Source of the DNA: Blakeslea trispora
Taxonomy: Eukaryota; Mucoromycota; Mucoromycetes; Mucorales; Choanephoraceae
Direction: 5' to 3'
DNA: 64,000 nt
NCBI GenBank assembly: GCA_025331445.1
Contig: JAIWNE010000069.1
Coordinates: 62,001 to 126,000 of the forward strand
Shown: positions 9,571 through 22,887 of the stretch, piece after piece
How the letters are laid out: every line of letters starts with the position of its first letter
How positions within the stretch are numbered: the stretch's first letter is position 1
Notes under the pieces: generated by a model
What the model was told of the DNA's origin: nothing
The model's input: the letters and a program-made list of their open reading frames with translations, nothing else
The model's database searches: none
Translations under genes and position numbers: made by a program

Positions 9571-12299
9571 CTGTTATAATTAATAAAAAAGAAAAAATGA
9601 ACTTGATTATGAAAACCTATATTGTGCATAAGCCCTATTTTGTGTTATGTTTACTTTTTTGTCTTTTTATTGTTTCAATGATTCGCGTGCAATATGTTTA
9701 TACGATTTATCAATATTTTAGTATGAGTAAACTAAGCTGTAGGCAACAACTGCACTGTGTTTGTTTCTTCTGTATAGATACTCAAATGGTCATGATGCCA
9801 TCCATACTGTAATTTCAACATTCAATAGCTACCAATATAAACACTCTAGAGTACCTCTTCTCTGTTCCGTTCAATGAGAGTCAAGAGTGACACGAAATGG
9901 AAGGAGGGCCAAGGACTTTAAACAGCGAACCCACTTCAAAAGATTTTGATTTCTTTTTTTCTCTTCATTCTATTTATTGAAGATGCATTCGGAATCCATC
10001 GTTGTTAGTGCCGACCATTACTACCAACACTACTATTGTCAATATATACCGAGATGTAAAATAAGAACGTGTAGAACAACTGATTAGTGTGAAGAAGAAA
10101 AAAACCGGTAACTTGTATCGACAGCCGCAAAGTGATTAAATGAGAACAAAGCTTTATTTTATTTTGCGTTGGTATTTATTAGTTTGCCATTTGGACTGTA
10201 TTTTGAAAAAAAGGTATGCACACCCGTTTTGTTACCGTTCACTCACTAAGGTATCAGTTGTGGCTTTTTCCTTTAGCCCATGCAACACCTACTTTCAGCT
10301 GTTAAGTTTGAGTTTTGATTGTAGGCTTAGACATGGTGTACAGACATACAGGCAGACCATCAGTAGTAGGAATAGCACGTTCAGTCAGCAAGTATGCAAT
10401 AGCAGAGAATTAAGCTGTAGAACGAAGGATTGGATTGAAGCTGCTCGAAAAACAAATGAAGAGAGTAGAAGAAAAAGAAGAAAAGGGAATAGAGATAGTC
10501 AGTCGAGGAGTAACACAGTATCCCATCGTATTGCATTGTACGATAGAGAAAGAGAAGGAGGGGATATTGATAGATGAATAGAAGAATGACCGAGAGAATG
10601 GTTATATCATCTTAGCATATAACCATTCAGCACTGATCAATATAGCATCGCAATATAGTACATTCAATCGTATGCTTTTGGGCTCTGTCTGTGTTACCCT
10701 GTATCGATATACAATTGTGCATGAAAAGCTGTAGAGGAGAAAGAGGAGGATCAGAAACAACGTGGAAAAGGGATGAAGAAAGCCTTTGTTCAAGTAGTTT
10801 GGCATTATGTGGTTGTGATCTCGGTGAATATGCTGGATACAATCCCTGTGGCCAGATGTATTGATGAGAGTAACAAAGGACTATCAAAGCATGATACAAG
10901 TTGCAATGAGTACAAGTTAATCTGAGCCTATGGGGGTGATAATGAAGCATGTAAAGCAGATATGGAATGCTTTGATTAAACCATTCTTGTCTGTCTGAAA
11001 TAACACAATGGATGCATCACGTCGAGAAGTATGTAGGGTAGCGGAATATTCATTTTCCTTCTGAGGAAGTGAAGCTCATTATTAGTTATTGTCACCTACT
11101 CTTTAACATGCTGTCTGAGTACTTCATCGACTAGCATGCGACTACTGGAAGAACAAAGGACTGCGAGTAGCACATACTATCAAGTAAGAAGAATAAGTCC
11201 CGACTATGCAAACATGTATGAAATCAATAGAGTACTTCTCAAACAAAAGCACACCTTGTTAAAGCACTATTGCTGTTCAACATGAGAGAGATAAAAGGCT
11301 GGAAATATATGCATGAATTTTGAGGATGGATCATGAAGTGATTTGTAAGCATGATAGAGTGTGTAGAGGATGTTCGCTATTCTATCCAAGCATTTGATGG
11401 CATCTAGTCCTTCATGAGATCTATGTTTACTTGCTGCGACATTGGATTTTATACATTTCGCTGATAACTCTTTATTTTCTGTTGCACTTTAGCAGGATAC
11501 ATTTTGACTACATATGTAGTTATTCTAGACCAATACACTACTCTCTTCCGAAGTCATCATTATACATTTGAAATGCACTAATTTCAACAACACTAGATGT
11601 GTCGTTTTTTTAATGCTAGCTATTCATCAATCCCGAGACATCTCTCTGTTGCTCGGAACATGCTTTAGAAATGATCTAGTGTATGGTATGGTGTTCAACC
11701 TGCTTAATTACAATCGAGGTAGAGATATAGGCTTGATTGAATAATAGATTCAGACAGAACAATTGCATAATAGTAACAATGATATAACACCATGGTGTCA
11801 GTCAGTAAAGTACTCACTGAATGCAAGAATGAATCAATCGAGCTATTTTTATTCGACAAAAGTAAAGCGAACATGAAAGGAAATCCATTGCATCTTTAGC
11901 CAAAAAAAGAAAGTAAATTAATAAGAGTATTCTATTTCGTATGAAGAAAACAAAAATGCTACAAGATCATGTATGCTGAGGGCACCCTCCCTGCTCTTCA
12001 TCACCCATAAGTACTCCCCAATTTGCTTTCAATACCCACGTCTAAATCTGCCTATTAAAGAGAATAGTTCTCATTTGACTAATGTAGCTTCACTTTTTCA
12101 GAATAAGAAAAAGATAGTTATGGATAGCAAGATTAACTGGGTGAAACATTTTACGCCTATCTCTAAAAAAGAATATGCAGCCGCGAAAATGATGCTCCGC
12201 TCCACCAATGGCGTATTAAAAGGGAAAACCTTTTGAATTTCCCCTCCCCCTTTTCTTTTTCCTCTTCAATTTGCATTACTTTTCGTTTTTCTCACCAAA
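9571..12299. other. Gene-poor interval upstream of malic enzyme
   Basis: No gene supported. An inverted repeat with 11-bp arms (AATGGTTATAT / ATATAACCATT) and a 9-nt loop sits at 10597-10627. A 145-codon open frame at 10140-10577 has a translation of biased composition with no domain. An open frame at 11973-12236, just upstream of the malic enzyme start, ends with an ATG-initiated 38-residue stretch (from 12120) that could be an upstream ORF in the leader, but nothing confirms it. The CT-rich stretch at 12240-12297 is the probable core promoter/leader of the malic enzyme. Confidence 0.5.
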
Positions 12300-14488
12300 A
12301 TGTTAGCTGTAAAAAGGGCTACTCATTCGGCATTTTGCACTTACAAGCACCGAATTCTAAGCAACAATATTCAAAGAGCCTTTAGCTCATATCATCCTCA
12401 TGATCTATCAGATCCCCGTCAAGATAAGCTTGTTCATGTCATGCATTCTAGAGGCGTCAATATCCTTCATGATCCAATCTTATCGAAAGGTACAGCATTT
12501 AGCATTGCTGAAAGAGAGCGACTTTCTATTCGTGGGCTTGTTCCTCCCCGTTGCCAAGAGATGGAGAAGCAGTTGTTGAGAGTCAAGCGCAATCTGGATG
12601 CTTGTGAGACGCCCTTATCGAAGTTTGTCTTTTTGACTGCTCTTCATGATCGTAATGAAACGCTCTATTATAAACTTCTGATGGAGCATCTCGAAGAACT
12701 ATCTGGCATTATTTATACGCCTACAGGTAAGTCATTGACTTGCATCATTTGAAGATCATCACTAACCAAACCCCTCCTTTTCCTTCCTTTCTATGTTTTT
12801 TTAGTGGGACTTGCTAGTCAGATGTCACACTCAATCTATCGTCGTTCTCGAGGCATGTACTTTTCCACACAGGATAGAGGTCAAATGTCTGCCATGGTAT
12901 ACAATTGGCCACACGATCAAGTGGATGTGATTGTAGTTACAGATGGTTCAAGGGTTTTAGGATTGGGTGATCTGGGAGCAAACGGTATGCAAATCCCTAT
13001 CGGTAAACTGAGTTTGGTAAGTTACAGAAATTTCCACTTAAAAAAGGGTACATGAGCAAAACAAATAATAATTTTTTTTTAGTATGTTGCTGCTGGAGGT
13101 ATCCGTCCTAGGGCTGTTTTGCCCGTTGTTTTGGATGTAGGCACCAACAATCAAGAGCTACTTAACGATCCACTTTATCTCGGTATGGGCCATCCAAGAC
13201 TTGAGGGTGAAGATTATTACTCTTTTGTAGAAGAGTGGGTTAATGCTATCACCAGTCGATGGCCAAGTAAGTTAAATACTATCCTTTGAATTTCAAAAAA
13301 AAAGTAGAACAATAGAAGATATTGATTTAAAGAAAAACAGACACATTAATTCAATTTGAGGACTTCAAGTATCCACATGCCTACAACCTTCTTGTCAAAT
13401 GTAAGTTTGCTAAAAAAAACTAGCGATGCTTGTATTAATATGATATAGATCGCAATCGTATCACTTGCTTTAACGATGATATACAATCAACGTCTTCTAT
13501 CACATTGGCTGGTATCTTGGCATCTTTAAAGGCAAGAGGAATGCAACAAGATGATTTATGCAATGAACGTATTGTTTGTGTTGGTGCAGGATCAGCAGGC
13601 GTTGGTGTTTGTGAAGGTATTATTGATTGTATGGTAGCTCAAGGGCGTGTCAAGAGCCGTGAAGAGGCCTATTCAAAGATCTACATGTTGGATCAATACG
13701 GTCTTTTGGGTAATCCTTCTCTTCGTGACTCAGAACAAGACGAACATAACAAGCAGTTCCAGGCTAGACCATCTGAACTAGATGAGCGCCAGTACTACTA
13801 TGTAAAGCATAACCTAAAAGATCAAATGAGTTTGGAACAATTGGTGAAAGAAATCAAGCCTACTGTGATCTTGGGCTTGACAGGTATCCGAGGCGTTTTC
13901 ACAGAACAAGCCATTCGAGAGATGGCCAAGCACCACGAAAAGCCTGTCATCTTCCCCTTGAGTAACCCTGATACGCATGCAGAATGTACAGCGGAAGAAG
14001 CTTTTCGATGGACAGATGGTCGAGCTATTTTTGCGTCCGGAAGTCCCTTTAAAGACGTTCAGTTACCAAATGGAAAGCTTGGTAGAACAAACCAATGTAA
14101 CAATTCTTATAGTTTCCCAGTAAGTATTTGCCTTTATTTATTTGATTATTGATTATTCAATTGAACTTTTATCTCTGTAAAAAAAAAAAAGGGTATCGGA
14201 TTAGGTATCACCGTTTCTAGAGCAACAAGAGTGTCTTCCAATATGTTTTTGGAAACAGCTCGCACAATAGCTGATATGGCAAGTCCTGATCAACTGAAAG
14301 AAGGTATTCTATTCCCCAAAGTGAGTGAATTAAGAAATGTTGCTTTGAATGTTGGTACCAGAGTATGCGAAGTTGCATTTGAGGAAGGTGTGGCCACAGC
14401 TGTATTAGAACAAGGTGAAGTTCTTAGTGAAATTGTAAGAAGCTGTGCTTATCAGCCAGAATATGTTCCATTAGTATATCAACCATAA
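12300..14488 (+). CDS. Malic enzyme, probably mitochondrial
   Basis: Oxidative decarboxylation of malate to pyruvate with NAD(P)H production; in oleaginous Mucoromycota related enzymes have been discussed as an NADPH source for lipid synthesis (known), though the cofactor here cannot be told. Six exons, 12300-12726, 12805-13016, 13083-13266, 13341-13400, 13449-14119 and 14192-14488, give 616 aa. The first ~28 residues are basic and hydroxylated with no acids, like a mitochondrial presequence. Seen: [10 protein letters not shown] with the catalytic Tyr region, [16 protein letters not shown], and the dinucleotide fold GAGSAGVG. The usual FNDDIQGTA reads FNDDIQSTS, so the small Gly is replaced by Ser. 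Introns are 48-78 nt. Converges on the insulysin gene with 132 bp between stops. Confidence 0.95.
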
Positions 14489-14620
14489 AAAGATTTTAGT
14501 AACCTCTTTTTTGTTTTTATTTTTCTATTTCTGATTATGTGTTTGCTTTATAAACATTTGCCATCATTATAATACATTTAAAAGAAAGAGAAAGAAGAGA
14601 AGGAAAGGAGGGGGAGAGAA

Positions 14621-17469
14621 CTAGAATTCAATTAAAGGAACAGCAGCAGGACTCAATTCAGTATTACTCTTGAATTCAACTATATCCGTAATCATAATGT
14701 TTCCTTCAGGCAATTGAGTATGATCTCTAGTGCAGGGCAAAGCTGCGGATGCTTCTGGCAGTTCTCCATTCACCATGGATAATCTACGAGCCGTCTTTTG
14801 GTTGTCTACAGTTACTAATGAGCCATCGGCTGTCTCTGATTCGCGCATGGCCAACATCAACTTAGCCATCAAAGACTCAATCTCAGTTTCATCAGCCTTG
14901 CTTTCGTCTGCTAGCAAACTACGCAAGTTGGCTTCAATGCTAGCTTCACCTGCATCTCCTTTCTCAACAGCCGAGCGAACGTCATCAATGCTCAAGCGTG
15001 TCACACCTTGAGACACCAAGCAGGTATGCAAGGATTCAATATTGACCTTAAACTTGGGTTGGCCTGTCTTTTGAGATTGGATGTGAACGGACAGTTTGCG
15101 GATTTGAGCCGATTTTGGATCAATGTATTCAGACATAAAAGCGAGCAAGTCTTCTTTTTGAATCAATCGGAGCTTCTTGATGTCTGTATCTACCTGATCG
15201 AATTCATAATAGCCTGAATGAATATGAGTCCAGTACTTGGCACCTTCTTGACCTAGATTTTTGTCCTTCTCAAGCTTTTTGGCAATCAAGGATTGAACCT
15301 GAGCATTGTATTCGGTAGGTGTCATATTCTCTACAATCGATCTCAGCTTGATCAAGAACTCCTCAATGCGGTTCTCAAGGTAGATTGTATCACGCTCGCT
15401 TTGAAGAATAAAGCGGAGACCCATAGAACCTGTCTGCTTACGAACACCACTGAACACTAAATAGCCCAACTGCTCTTTTGTACGCAACTGGTCAAAGCAA
15501 GGTTCTTGTGCAATCTGAGCCAACAGACTAAGCTTAGCACGAAGATCAGTCTGAGTAATATTGCCTACTTGAATCAGATACTCAATACCAGAGTTGACAT
15601 TATTAGGATCCTCCACCTTGCGTCGATGGACCCATCTGGATCCCTTGGGCAAGATAAGGCTATGATGACTAACGAGCTGACTAGGTGAAAGGCTCTTGGG
15701 ATCAAGTGTCTGGAGGACGTCATCTAACATCTTTTGAGCATCTTCCTTAAACAAGTTGCCATGCACTAAAGATTCAATATGCAAATGAGACAAAAGAGTA
15801 GGATAGAATGATTGAATGTCTTCTGCTGTAATATGATCCAGCTCTTGAAGCTTTTCAGCGTTTGTCCACATCTTGTCTTGAGTCAAGTAAGAAAGATAGT
15901 AGAGAGCATGTTGATAAGGTGGCTCCAATGAAAAGTTCTTGTAAGATCGACGTAATTGATCTTTAAGCAACTTGAATCGCTCAGGGTTTACTTGGAAATT
16001 ACGCATCTTTTGAACCACCTTTTCCAACAATACAGGCAGCTTGTCGTTGTAGCCACCCATAGCCAGCAACATGCCTTCCAATTGATTCTCAATATTGTAT
16101 GATAGGCCAGCTACTTCAGCATCATAGGCATATTCATTTAGCGAGTCCTTCAATAGGTCTGTATACAAGCGTGTCTTTACACAGTTGATAGGTGTAGCAT
16201 AAGCTAAGGGTGATCGGAACAAAATCCATACATTAGCACGAGGAACCCAAAAGACATCATCCTTCTTGTGCCATAAACGCATCATTGGCGTATTTGTAAT
16301 CAAGTCAGGTCGTTTTGCAGGTGTTTCGACTTGCTTTTTGTGAGTCTCAAAGTTGGTAGGAATGAATGCGTTTGTGTTGGGCAAGACTAAAGCATCATCC
16401 TTTTCCAAATGTTCCAAGGACTAAAGCCAAAAAAAAAGTGTCAATATCATTTTCGTATATGCTTTTCCTTTTCATCTTTCACTTTATAAATGACTTGCCT
16501 TGATTAATTCTTCATCAAAATCAAGTACTTTGTACTCAGTACCATACCAGGTTTCTTTTTCAGTGAATTCAATGTCATGAGGTGGTACTTGACTAGCCAA
16601 CATGATGCGGAAATTATCAGGTCTAAGCCAGTCCAGGTTTTCCTTGATCAGTTCGGAATTGTACTCTCGGATCAAGCTAGGACCACTCAAGATGAACTCT
16701 GAGGGATAGCCGTGCTGCATCAAACCAGCTAGTCGAGAAGTATATTGAGAGGGAGGATATTTCTCCTTGAAACGGAATGCCAATGAAGCCAATGACTGGA
16801 CTTCTTCAAAAATATGAGCTTGAACGCCTTCGGATTTAAGCAAGTTCAAATATTTGAAAATAGTCAAAATAACTTGTTGATAGTGGACTGAATAGATGAA
16901 GAGAAATGAATTCAGTCAATATGTCTTAATGTCATTACATATTCACTTACTTAAACCTTGTTCAGTTAAATCTACACTAATGCGCATGAATTCGAAGCCA
17001 ATGCCACCATGAATTGTGCCCACTTGAAGATAGTTGGCCCAACCATTCTTCTTGAGCAATGACAAAATAGAGCCACTTCCTTCATGACCAATCAAATGAG
17101 ACAAGTAGCGACCAGGCTATTTTTATATATATACAAAGTCAAAACATTAAGAGTATTATCCTGAAATAGATCACTTACTTGTACTGCATACAAGGGACGT
17201 TGATCAGGGAAAGGAAATGTCATTTCCAAAGATCGAACATCCTTTACAGGCTTAACAAAAATTTGTTTCTAAGATGAACAAGTCAGTAAAATGTTGCAAA
17301 TAGTGTAATGTGTGTATATGGTACCATAAGCTCATTCTTGGTCAGAGGATGACCAGGAAAACTAGGGGGATCAATGTTCTTGTTACGAACATCCTTGAAT
17401 TTTTCAACTGCCCATTCTGTCAACTGATCCAGGGATTCTGAAATGGTATGTTAACTGACTTGTCATTTT

Positions 17470-17505
<36 letters not shown>

Positions 17506-18353
17506 TAACCTTACACGTCTTTACCTCTACCAAGAATACAAAGCTTCATGATGTTTGCAGAATAATAATTATCATGAAATTTAAGCAATTCCTGTCGAAT
17601 ATCTTGACCCTTTCTCTTGGGACTCTCATAAAGAGTTTCGAGATTGCCCGTACCAAAATGGCAATAAGGGTGATTGGGGTTACTAAGTGATTTTTCTAAT
17701 TGAAACATACGCCAACTATCTTGCTGTCTATTCTTCTTGTGTTCTTTTAAAGAAACATACATTTAGCACTTGGACTTCTGATTTCTGCTATGTGTATGTA
17801 TGTATGTCCTACCTGAATCAACTGCCTTGAGTTCTCGCTCTGTACAACTGTCTGAGAAGAGAGGACTAATGAAGAATTGAGCGAATCGATCAAGGGCACC
17901 TTCGAGATATTCCTGTCCCACTTCAAAGTAATAGTTTGTATCTTCTACTCCTGTAAAGGCATTCGAAAAGCCCGAGTGCTCGGACAAGTATTGACTATAG
18001 TCATTTTCTTTTGGATACTTTTCTGTTCCCATAAATAACAAATGTTCACAAAAATGAGCCAATCCTTGAAGGTCAGCCTACCCGAAATAAAAAAAAAAAA
18101 ACTGGTGTTAGACAACACCTTTGTTGTAAACAACCAAACTTACAGGATCACTGATATGGCCAACATGAACATCTAAAGCAGCGCTTGACTTGTCTGTATC
18201 TTTATCGTGTACTAAAAGTACTTGAAGGTCATTAGAGGCTAGTTTGATGAGACGGTAAGCACGATCGTCATTATCGGACTTCTCTAGAGCGCGAGCAAAA
18301 GTCCAATATCTGCCGTTGTCGGCAAGCTTCCAATCAGAAGTGTTGGTTGACAT
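14621..18353 (-). CDS. STE23: Insulin-degrading enzyme-like metallopeptidase (Ste23/insulysin, M16A)
   Basis: Zinc endopeptidase degrading peptides trapped in its chamber; in yeast Ste23 helps a-factor processing. Eight exons: 18353-18144, 18077-17813, 17743-17525, 17437-17325, 17268-17179, 17116-16951, 16887-16499, 16420-14621; 1083 aa with frame kept throughout. Inverted zinc motif HxxEH is in [12 protein letters not shown], third ligand region ERELKAVDS. Later signatures: [52 protein letters not shown]. Intron 3 contains a (CA)n run. The last intron has a GC donor (GCAAGT). Near the C-terminus an acidic insert of roughly 80 residues, not expected in Ste23/IDE, lies between the NIESLH segment and the usual C-terminal ITDIVEFK segment. 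No signal peptide is seen. Confidence 0.95.
17472..17503. repeat. (CA)n microsatellite in insulysin intron
   Basis: About 16 uninterrupted CA units on the plus strand inside the intron between exons 3 and 4 of the minus-strand M16 peptidase gene. Confidence 0.9.
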
Positions 18354-20304
18354 GTAAGATCGAGTGTGATGGAGTGCTCGTGTATACTGAGTATGTAAAG
18401 ATGGACTAAGAGAAAAAAAAAAAGAGAGAGAGAAAATTTCAAGAAAATTAAAAGTTAGTCAGAGAAATACAAAACAAAGCTAAAATAGTATGTTACATTG
18501 AAAAGCGACGAAGAGAAAAAAGGATTTGCATTCAATTCTTGCTCATTCAGCTCTTTTTCTTTTTTTTTTTGTGTAAACCAAGAAACCTTATCAACTTGGC
18601 CCCCACATTTTTCGTATAAAATTTTCACAGTCGGTGTTTCCTTTTCCTTCGGGCAGGCATGTATTGCATTTTTGAAAGTTTTAACTTGTTGTGTTTTAAA
18701 AAATATATGCAACACAGCCCTAAAAAAAAGAGAGAGACTTGGGAAGCATATGAGTAGATTATCCAACTTTCTCTCTTTATTTTCGATTTAAGAATGAGGA
18801 AAGCAATGGCAATGGGATCCTCAAATAGAGACAAAATGCAATCAGTCTCTACAACTCAAGTTCATGCAATTTTGTATCATGCTTACAAAAAGGATAAAAC
18901 AAGAATGAGCGACAAAACCAGAACACATCTGCTTATTTTTATATATAGAGTTTGTACTACTATAGATGTGAGTCTACATTTTAGTCAGAAATTGTCTAAA
19001 GGCCAAGTCGTTCAAAGATGATGAATATACCTGCATGGCTTTTTAGAGACATAGAGATAACCTCGATTTCAGTTATTCCTTTTTCAAGTCAGTAATACAT
19101 CTTGATGATGATAGTCCTTCTCAACAAAATTCAGGATTTTCACAAATTAAGAATGACTAGAATTCAAAATTATGCAGATCTTACTTCCTTCACAAACATA
19201 TAGTTTTATCACACTTTTATTGTAGGTTGTCCAGTACCAATGCATAACGCATTTTGTTTGATCAAGCAGTTGGCTTCTTTATCTTTATACATATATATAT
19301 ATATCGTACCCTTTCTTTATTTACGTGATCATACATTAGGTTATTCATTCATCTTGCTCACATTCAACAAGCCGATTCTCTTCCTATGTCTTTTATTTAA
19401 GTCTATTGCTTCTATTGATCGAATGGTTTTCGAAAGCAGTCTACAACAATGATCTGTGGACAAACATGTTACCTTATTAGTGCATTTTCATTGTTGCATA
19501 ATCTCTCTCGTACTTTGTACTACAATCAATTTAAAAGCTAGTATTGTTTTTAGTAAAAAGCATATAATTGGACATATTGAATTCATGTGTTCAACTGTTG
19601 TTGTAATAATAATAAAAAAAAGGGGGAAAGGAGGAGGGGTGAGGGTGATTCTAAACTTAAACGCGTATCACTAAATCAATTCCTTTGAATGATCAAATTA
19701 CTTTAAAGCGCGCAAATAAGAGAGTTTGAAGCTCCACTTTTTTTTTTTCAATCAGATCATCTCTCCAGGATAACAAAAAAAAAAAGAATCAAAGCTATTG
19801 TTTAAGGAAAAGGCAAATTCAAGATAGCTGTAATGAGTTTCTAGGCAACTAGTCCTTTAGCTTTTTAACATCATTCTCTCTAATCCCAAAAAAAAGTGGA
19901 CTCTTTTTTTTTTCCTTATCCAATGTTAATAAGCACTTTCTATTTTAGGCGAATGAATCGTTTTCAGAAATCCTCACTATCAAATCCTTGAATTTTAATC
20001 ACCAAAAGATGTTCCTACTAACAAAAAAAAGCCAATAAAACTCATCCTCATTGATTCATAGTCAAGGAGTTTATCATCCATGTTTTTCATAAAAACAAAT
20101 AAATAAAAGCAGTCGTTGTGCCTTATTAAACCTGGTTTTACATTAACAATGCCATTGTTATCCTCATAAGCTATTTCGTTGTCGCTGATATCAATCCTCC
20201 CTTTTCTCTTCAGGATCTTTGATTGATAAAGCTAATCTTAATTCTTTTTTTCTTTTTGGGTCTAGAAAAAATATTACAAACTCCTAGATTGACAGGCTAC
20301 TTAT

Positions 20305-20346
<42 letters not shown>

Positions 20347-21005
20347 GGTCCCTTTAGTCTCTTTTTACTAGCCCGTTGTATCCAATCAAGTCATTTTTAT
20401 AACTAGTTGTGTCTTTACGCACAATGTTTGGGCCTGTAATTTTTGCCAGTAATACGACACGGGAAACCTCACTTCTTTTCATTCTCGTTTTAAAAGTACG
20501 TTTATTTCGTTTTTAGAATAAAGAGTTTATAGCCATCTTGAAGTTTATAAAAAAAAAGGACAGAATAAGGGAATATACAATTTGCATCAACTACTAATTA
20601 TTGTGTATAATATCTTTTTCTGTAACCGACATTATTCACCAACCAGACTGTTTTAGTTTAATCACTTTCTAATTTGAAGATCTATTTTCAGAGCCATCTC
20701 ATAATGATATCTCCTTGTCCTCCTCTTTGTTTCTATCTCTTTGCTCTCGCTTTTTTCTTTCTTTTGATCTTGCAATTCTCCTAGGCCAACTGTTGACTTG
20801 TTTCTCTTATGATAACGGCTTCATCTCTCTACTCCTTGTTTAGAATAAATAAGATAAGTTTAAAAGGCAACATCCGGGAATTCAAACCAAGCCATTACTT
20901 TTACTTTCTCCGACACTCCTCGAAGTTTAATTTAATTATTGTTATTCTTTTCGTTTCGTTTTCTCTCTTTTTTTTTCTTTTATTCATTTATCTATTATTA
21001 TCACA
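18354..21005. other. Intergenic between insulysin and Ypk-like kinase
   Basis: Divergent promoter region of 2.65 kb. Contains A/T homopolymers, a (TC)n run at 20311-20344 and CT-rich leader-like sequence just upstream of the kinase. Short open frames (18455-19021, 19240-19674, 20809-21009) show low-complexity translations; no gene supported. Confidence 0.6.
20311..20344. repeat. (TC)n microsatellite
   Basis: About 17 uninterrupted TC dinucleotides. Confidence 0.9.
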
Positions 21006-22846
21006 ATGAATTCTGAATGTAAGTGAATTCAACAAGGATTCAATGAGTCAGAATTCTAAATTAAATATTGTTCGAAATAGTGACCCAATCCACTCAACCA
21101 AAAGCAGGCGTGCTTACAATTTGTTTAGATCAGGCCGGTGGTATCGTTTTGCCACAAGGTGCCAAGGTACCTGAGAACGTAGGGCCTGTACCTGTCCAAC
21201 ATCGTAATAAACGTGAATCAATTAATAGAAACCAATATTGGTGGCTACCCTATGTAGTTTTGGAATTCGACAAAAATGAAATTTGGATCGATGCAGTAGG
21301 CGGTACCTTTTCTTTTCCTGTCTATCATTTTAGAGCCAATTTGTAAGTATGGAAGCAATGGATCGAAAACATTCAATACTCATTTTTTTTATGTTATTTA
21401 GTGATGTCTCTCATTATTCACATGTTTCTTTCTCTTTTTATCTTCGACAACCTGTTCAGCCAGTAACACCATCCAAATCCTCCAGTGACCTTTTCCTGGG
21501 CAGAATTGTGTACCAACCCAATTTCACATCGACCGAACTAACAAAACATCAATTGAATTTTGTGGGTGGTGCAGGCGCCTTACTCTTCTACCTGGGCTAT
21601 ACACCTTCTCAACAGACAAATCAAATTTCTGTCAATTCATTCGATCTACTCAAAGTCATTGGCAGAGGCAGTTTTGGCAAAGTCTATGTCGTCCGAAAAA
21701 AAGATACCAATCGAATCTATGCCATGAAAGTCCTTCGTAAATCTCGCATCATCTCACGTTCAGAAGTCACACACACGATGGCAGAAAAGACAGTGTTGGC
21801 CAAAGTACGCAATCCTTTTATTGTGCCACTGAAATTCGCTTTTCAAAGTCCTGATAAACTCTATTTGGTGCTTGCTTTTATCAATGGTGGAGAACTCTTT
21901 CATCATCTTCAAGATGTAGGACGCTTTGATGAAGTACGGGCTCGGTTCTACGCAGCTGAACTGTTTTGTGCACTTGAATGTCTTCATCAATTCGATGTGG
22001 TCTATCGGTAAACTCATTCATGCCTCTTTTTTTTTTACATTGGACTGACTTTTTTTTTTCTATAGTGATTTGAAACCCGAAAATATCTTGATTGATTATA
22101 ATGGTCATATTGCATTGTGTGATTTTGGACTATGTAAGCTCAATATGACACAATCTGAACGAACCAACACCTTTTGCGGGACACCCGAGTATCTTGCACC
22201 CGAATTGTTACTGGGACAAGGTTATACAAAAGCAGTGGATTGGTGGACATTGGGTATTTTGCTTTATGAGATGTTGACAGGATTACCACCCTTTTATAAT
22301 GAAGATACAAACAAGATGTATGAAGATATTGTACGATGTGATTTGAAGTTCCCTGATGGTGTAATGTCGAATGAAGCTGAGCATCTATTAAGAGGTGTAA
22401 GTCTTTTTAATTTATTTATTTTCAAAAAAAAGAGGGAGTTTTTGCTCATCTTATTTCTATTATTTTTTTTTTTTGCTTAGCTTTTGACACGTGATCCTGA
22501 ACAGCGTCTAGGCCATCGTGGTACAGAAGAAATTCGATGCCATCCATTCTTTCGAACTATTGATTGGAATAAGCTGATTCGAAAGCAACTACAACCACCT
22601 TTTAAACCTATTGTCGAAAGTGCTTATGATACCAACAATTTTGACGATGAATTTACATCTGAACAACCAGTTGAATCCTTAGTAAACGAAGAAGACTCCC
22701 ATCTCTCAAGAACAATGCAGGAACAATTTAGAGGATTTACTTATAACTCGGATGGCGTTATGACAGATAGTTACAATAGCCATCAACAAGCATCTAATTT
22801 ATCGGGATCGTATCAACCTTCCGTTCCATCTTCTACAAGATGGTAA
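21006..22846 (+). CDS. YPK1: AGC serine/threonine kinase, Ypk1/Gad8-like
   Basis: Kinase acting downstream of TORC2 in membrane/sphingolipid stress signalling (known for Ypk1/Gad8). Five exons: 21006-21018, 21081-21342, 21402-22007, 22066-22396, 22481-22846; 525 aa. The first exon carries only 13 coding nt; I chose ATG 21006 because its GTAAGT donor and the acceptor at 21080 keep frame. N-terminal ~170 residues form a C2-like region containing LPYVVLEFDKNE, typical of Ypk/Gad8. Kinase domain from about residue 180: GRGSFG glycine loop, AMKVL lysine, YRDLKPEN catalytic loop, DFGLC, activation loop TNTFCGTPEYLAPE. AGC tail: PPFKP and hydrophobic motif FRGFTY. Its stop lies only 41 bp from the stop of convergent CDC37. 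Confidence 0.93.
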
Positions 22847-22887
22847 TTAACATGATAAAAAAGAAAAAGAAAAAAAATTGCTCATGT

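Noticed and set aside
10140..10577. 145-codon plus-strand frame
   Set aside because: Biased composition, no domain, no splice context, inside a gene-poor stretch.
10597..10627. Perfect 11-bp inverted repeat as a terminator or element end
   Set aside because: AT-rich, isolated, no target duplication or gene context; noted only as a hairpin.
11973..12236. 87-codon frame upstream of malic enzyme
   Set aside because: Lies in the probable promoter/leader and has no recognisable content; at most a uORF.
17472..17503. Short tandem repeat considered as a CRISPR or satellite array
   Set aside because: Plain CA microsatellite in a fungal intron; no spacers.
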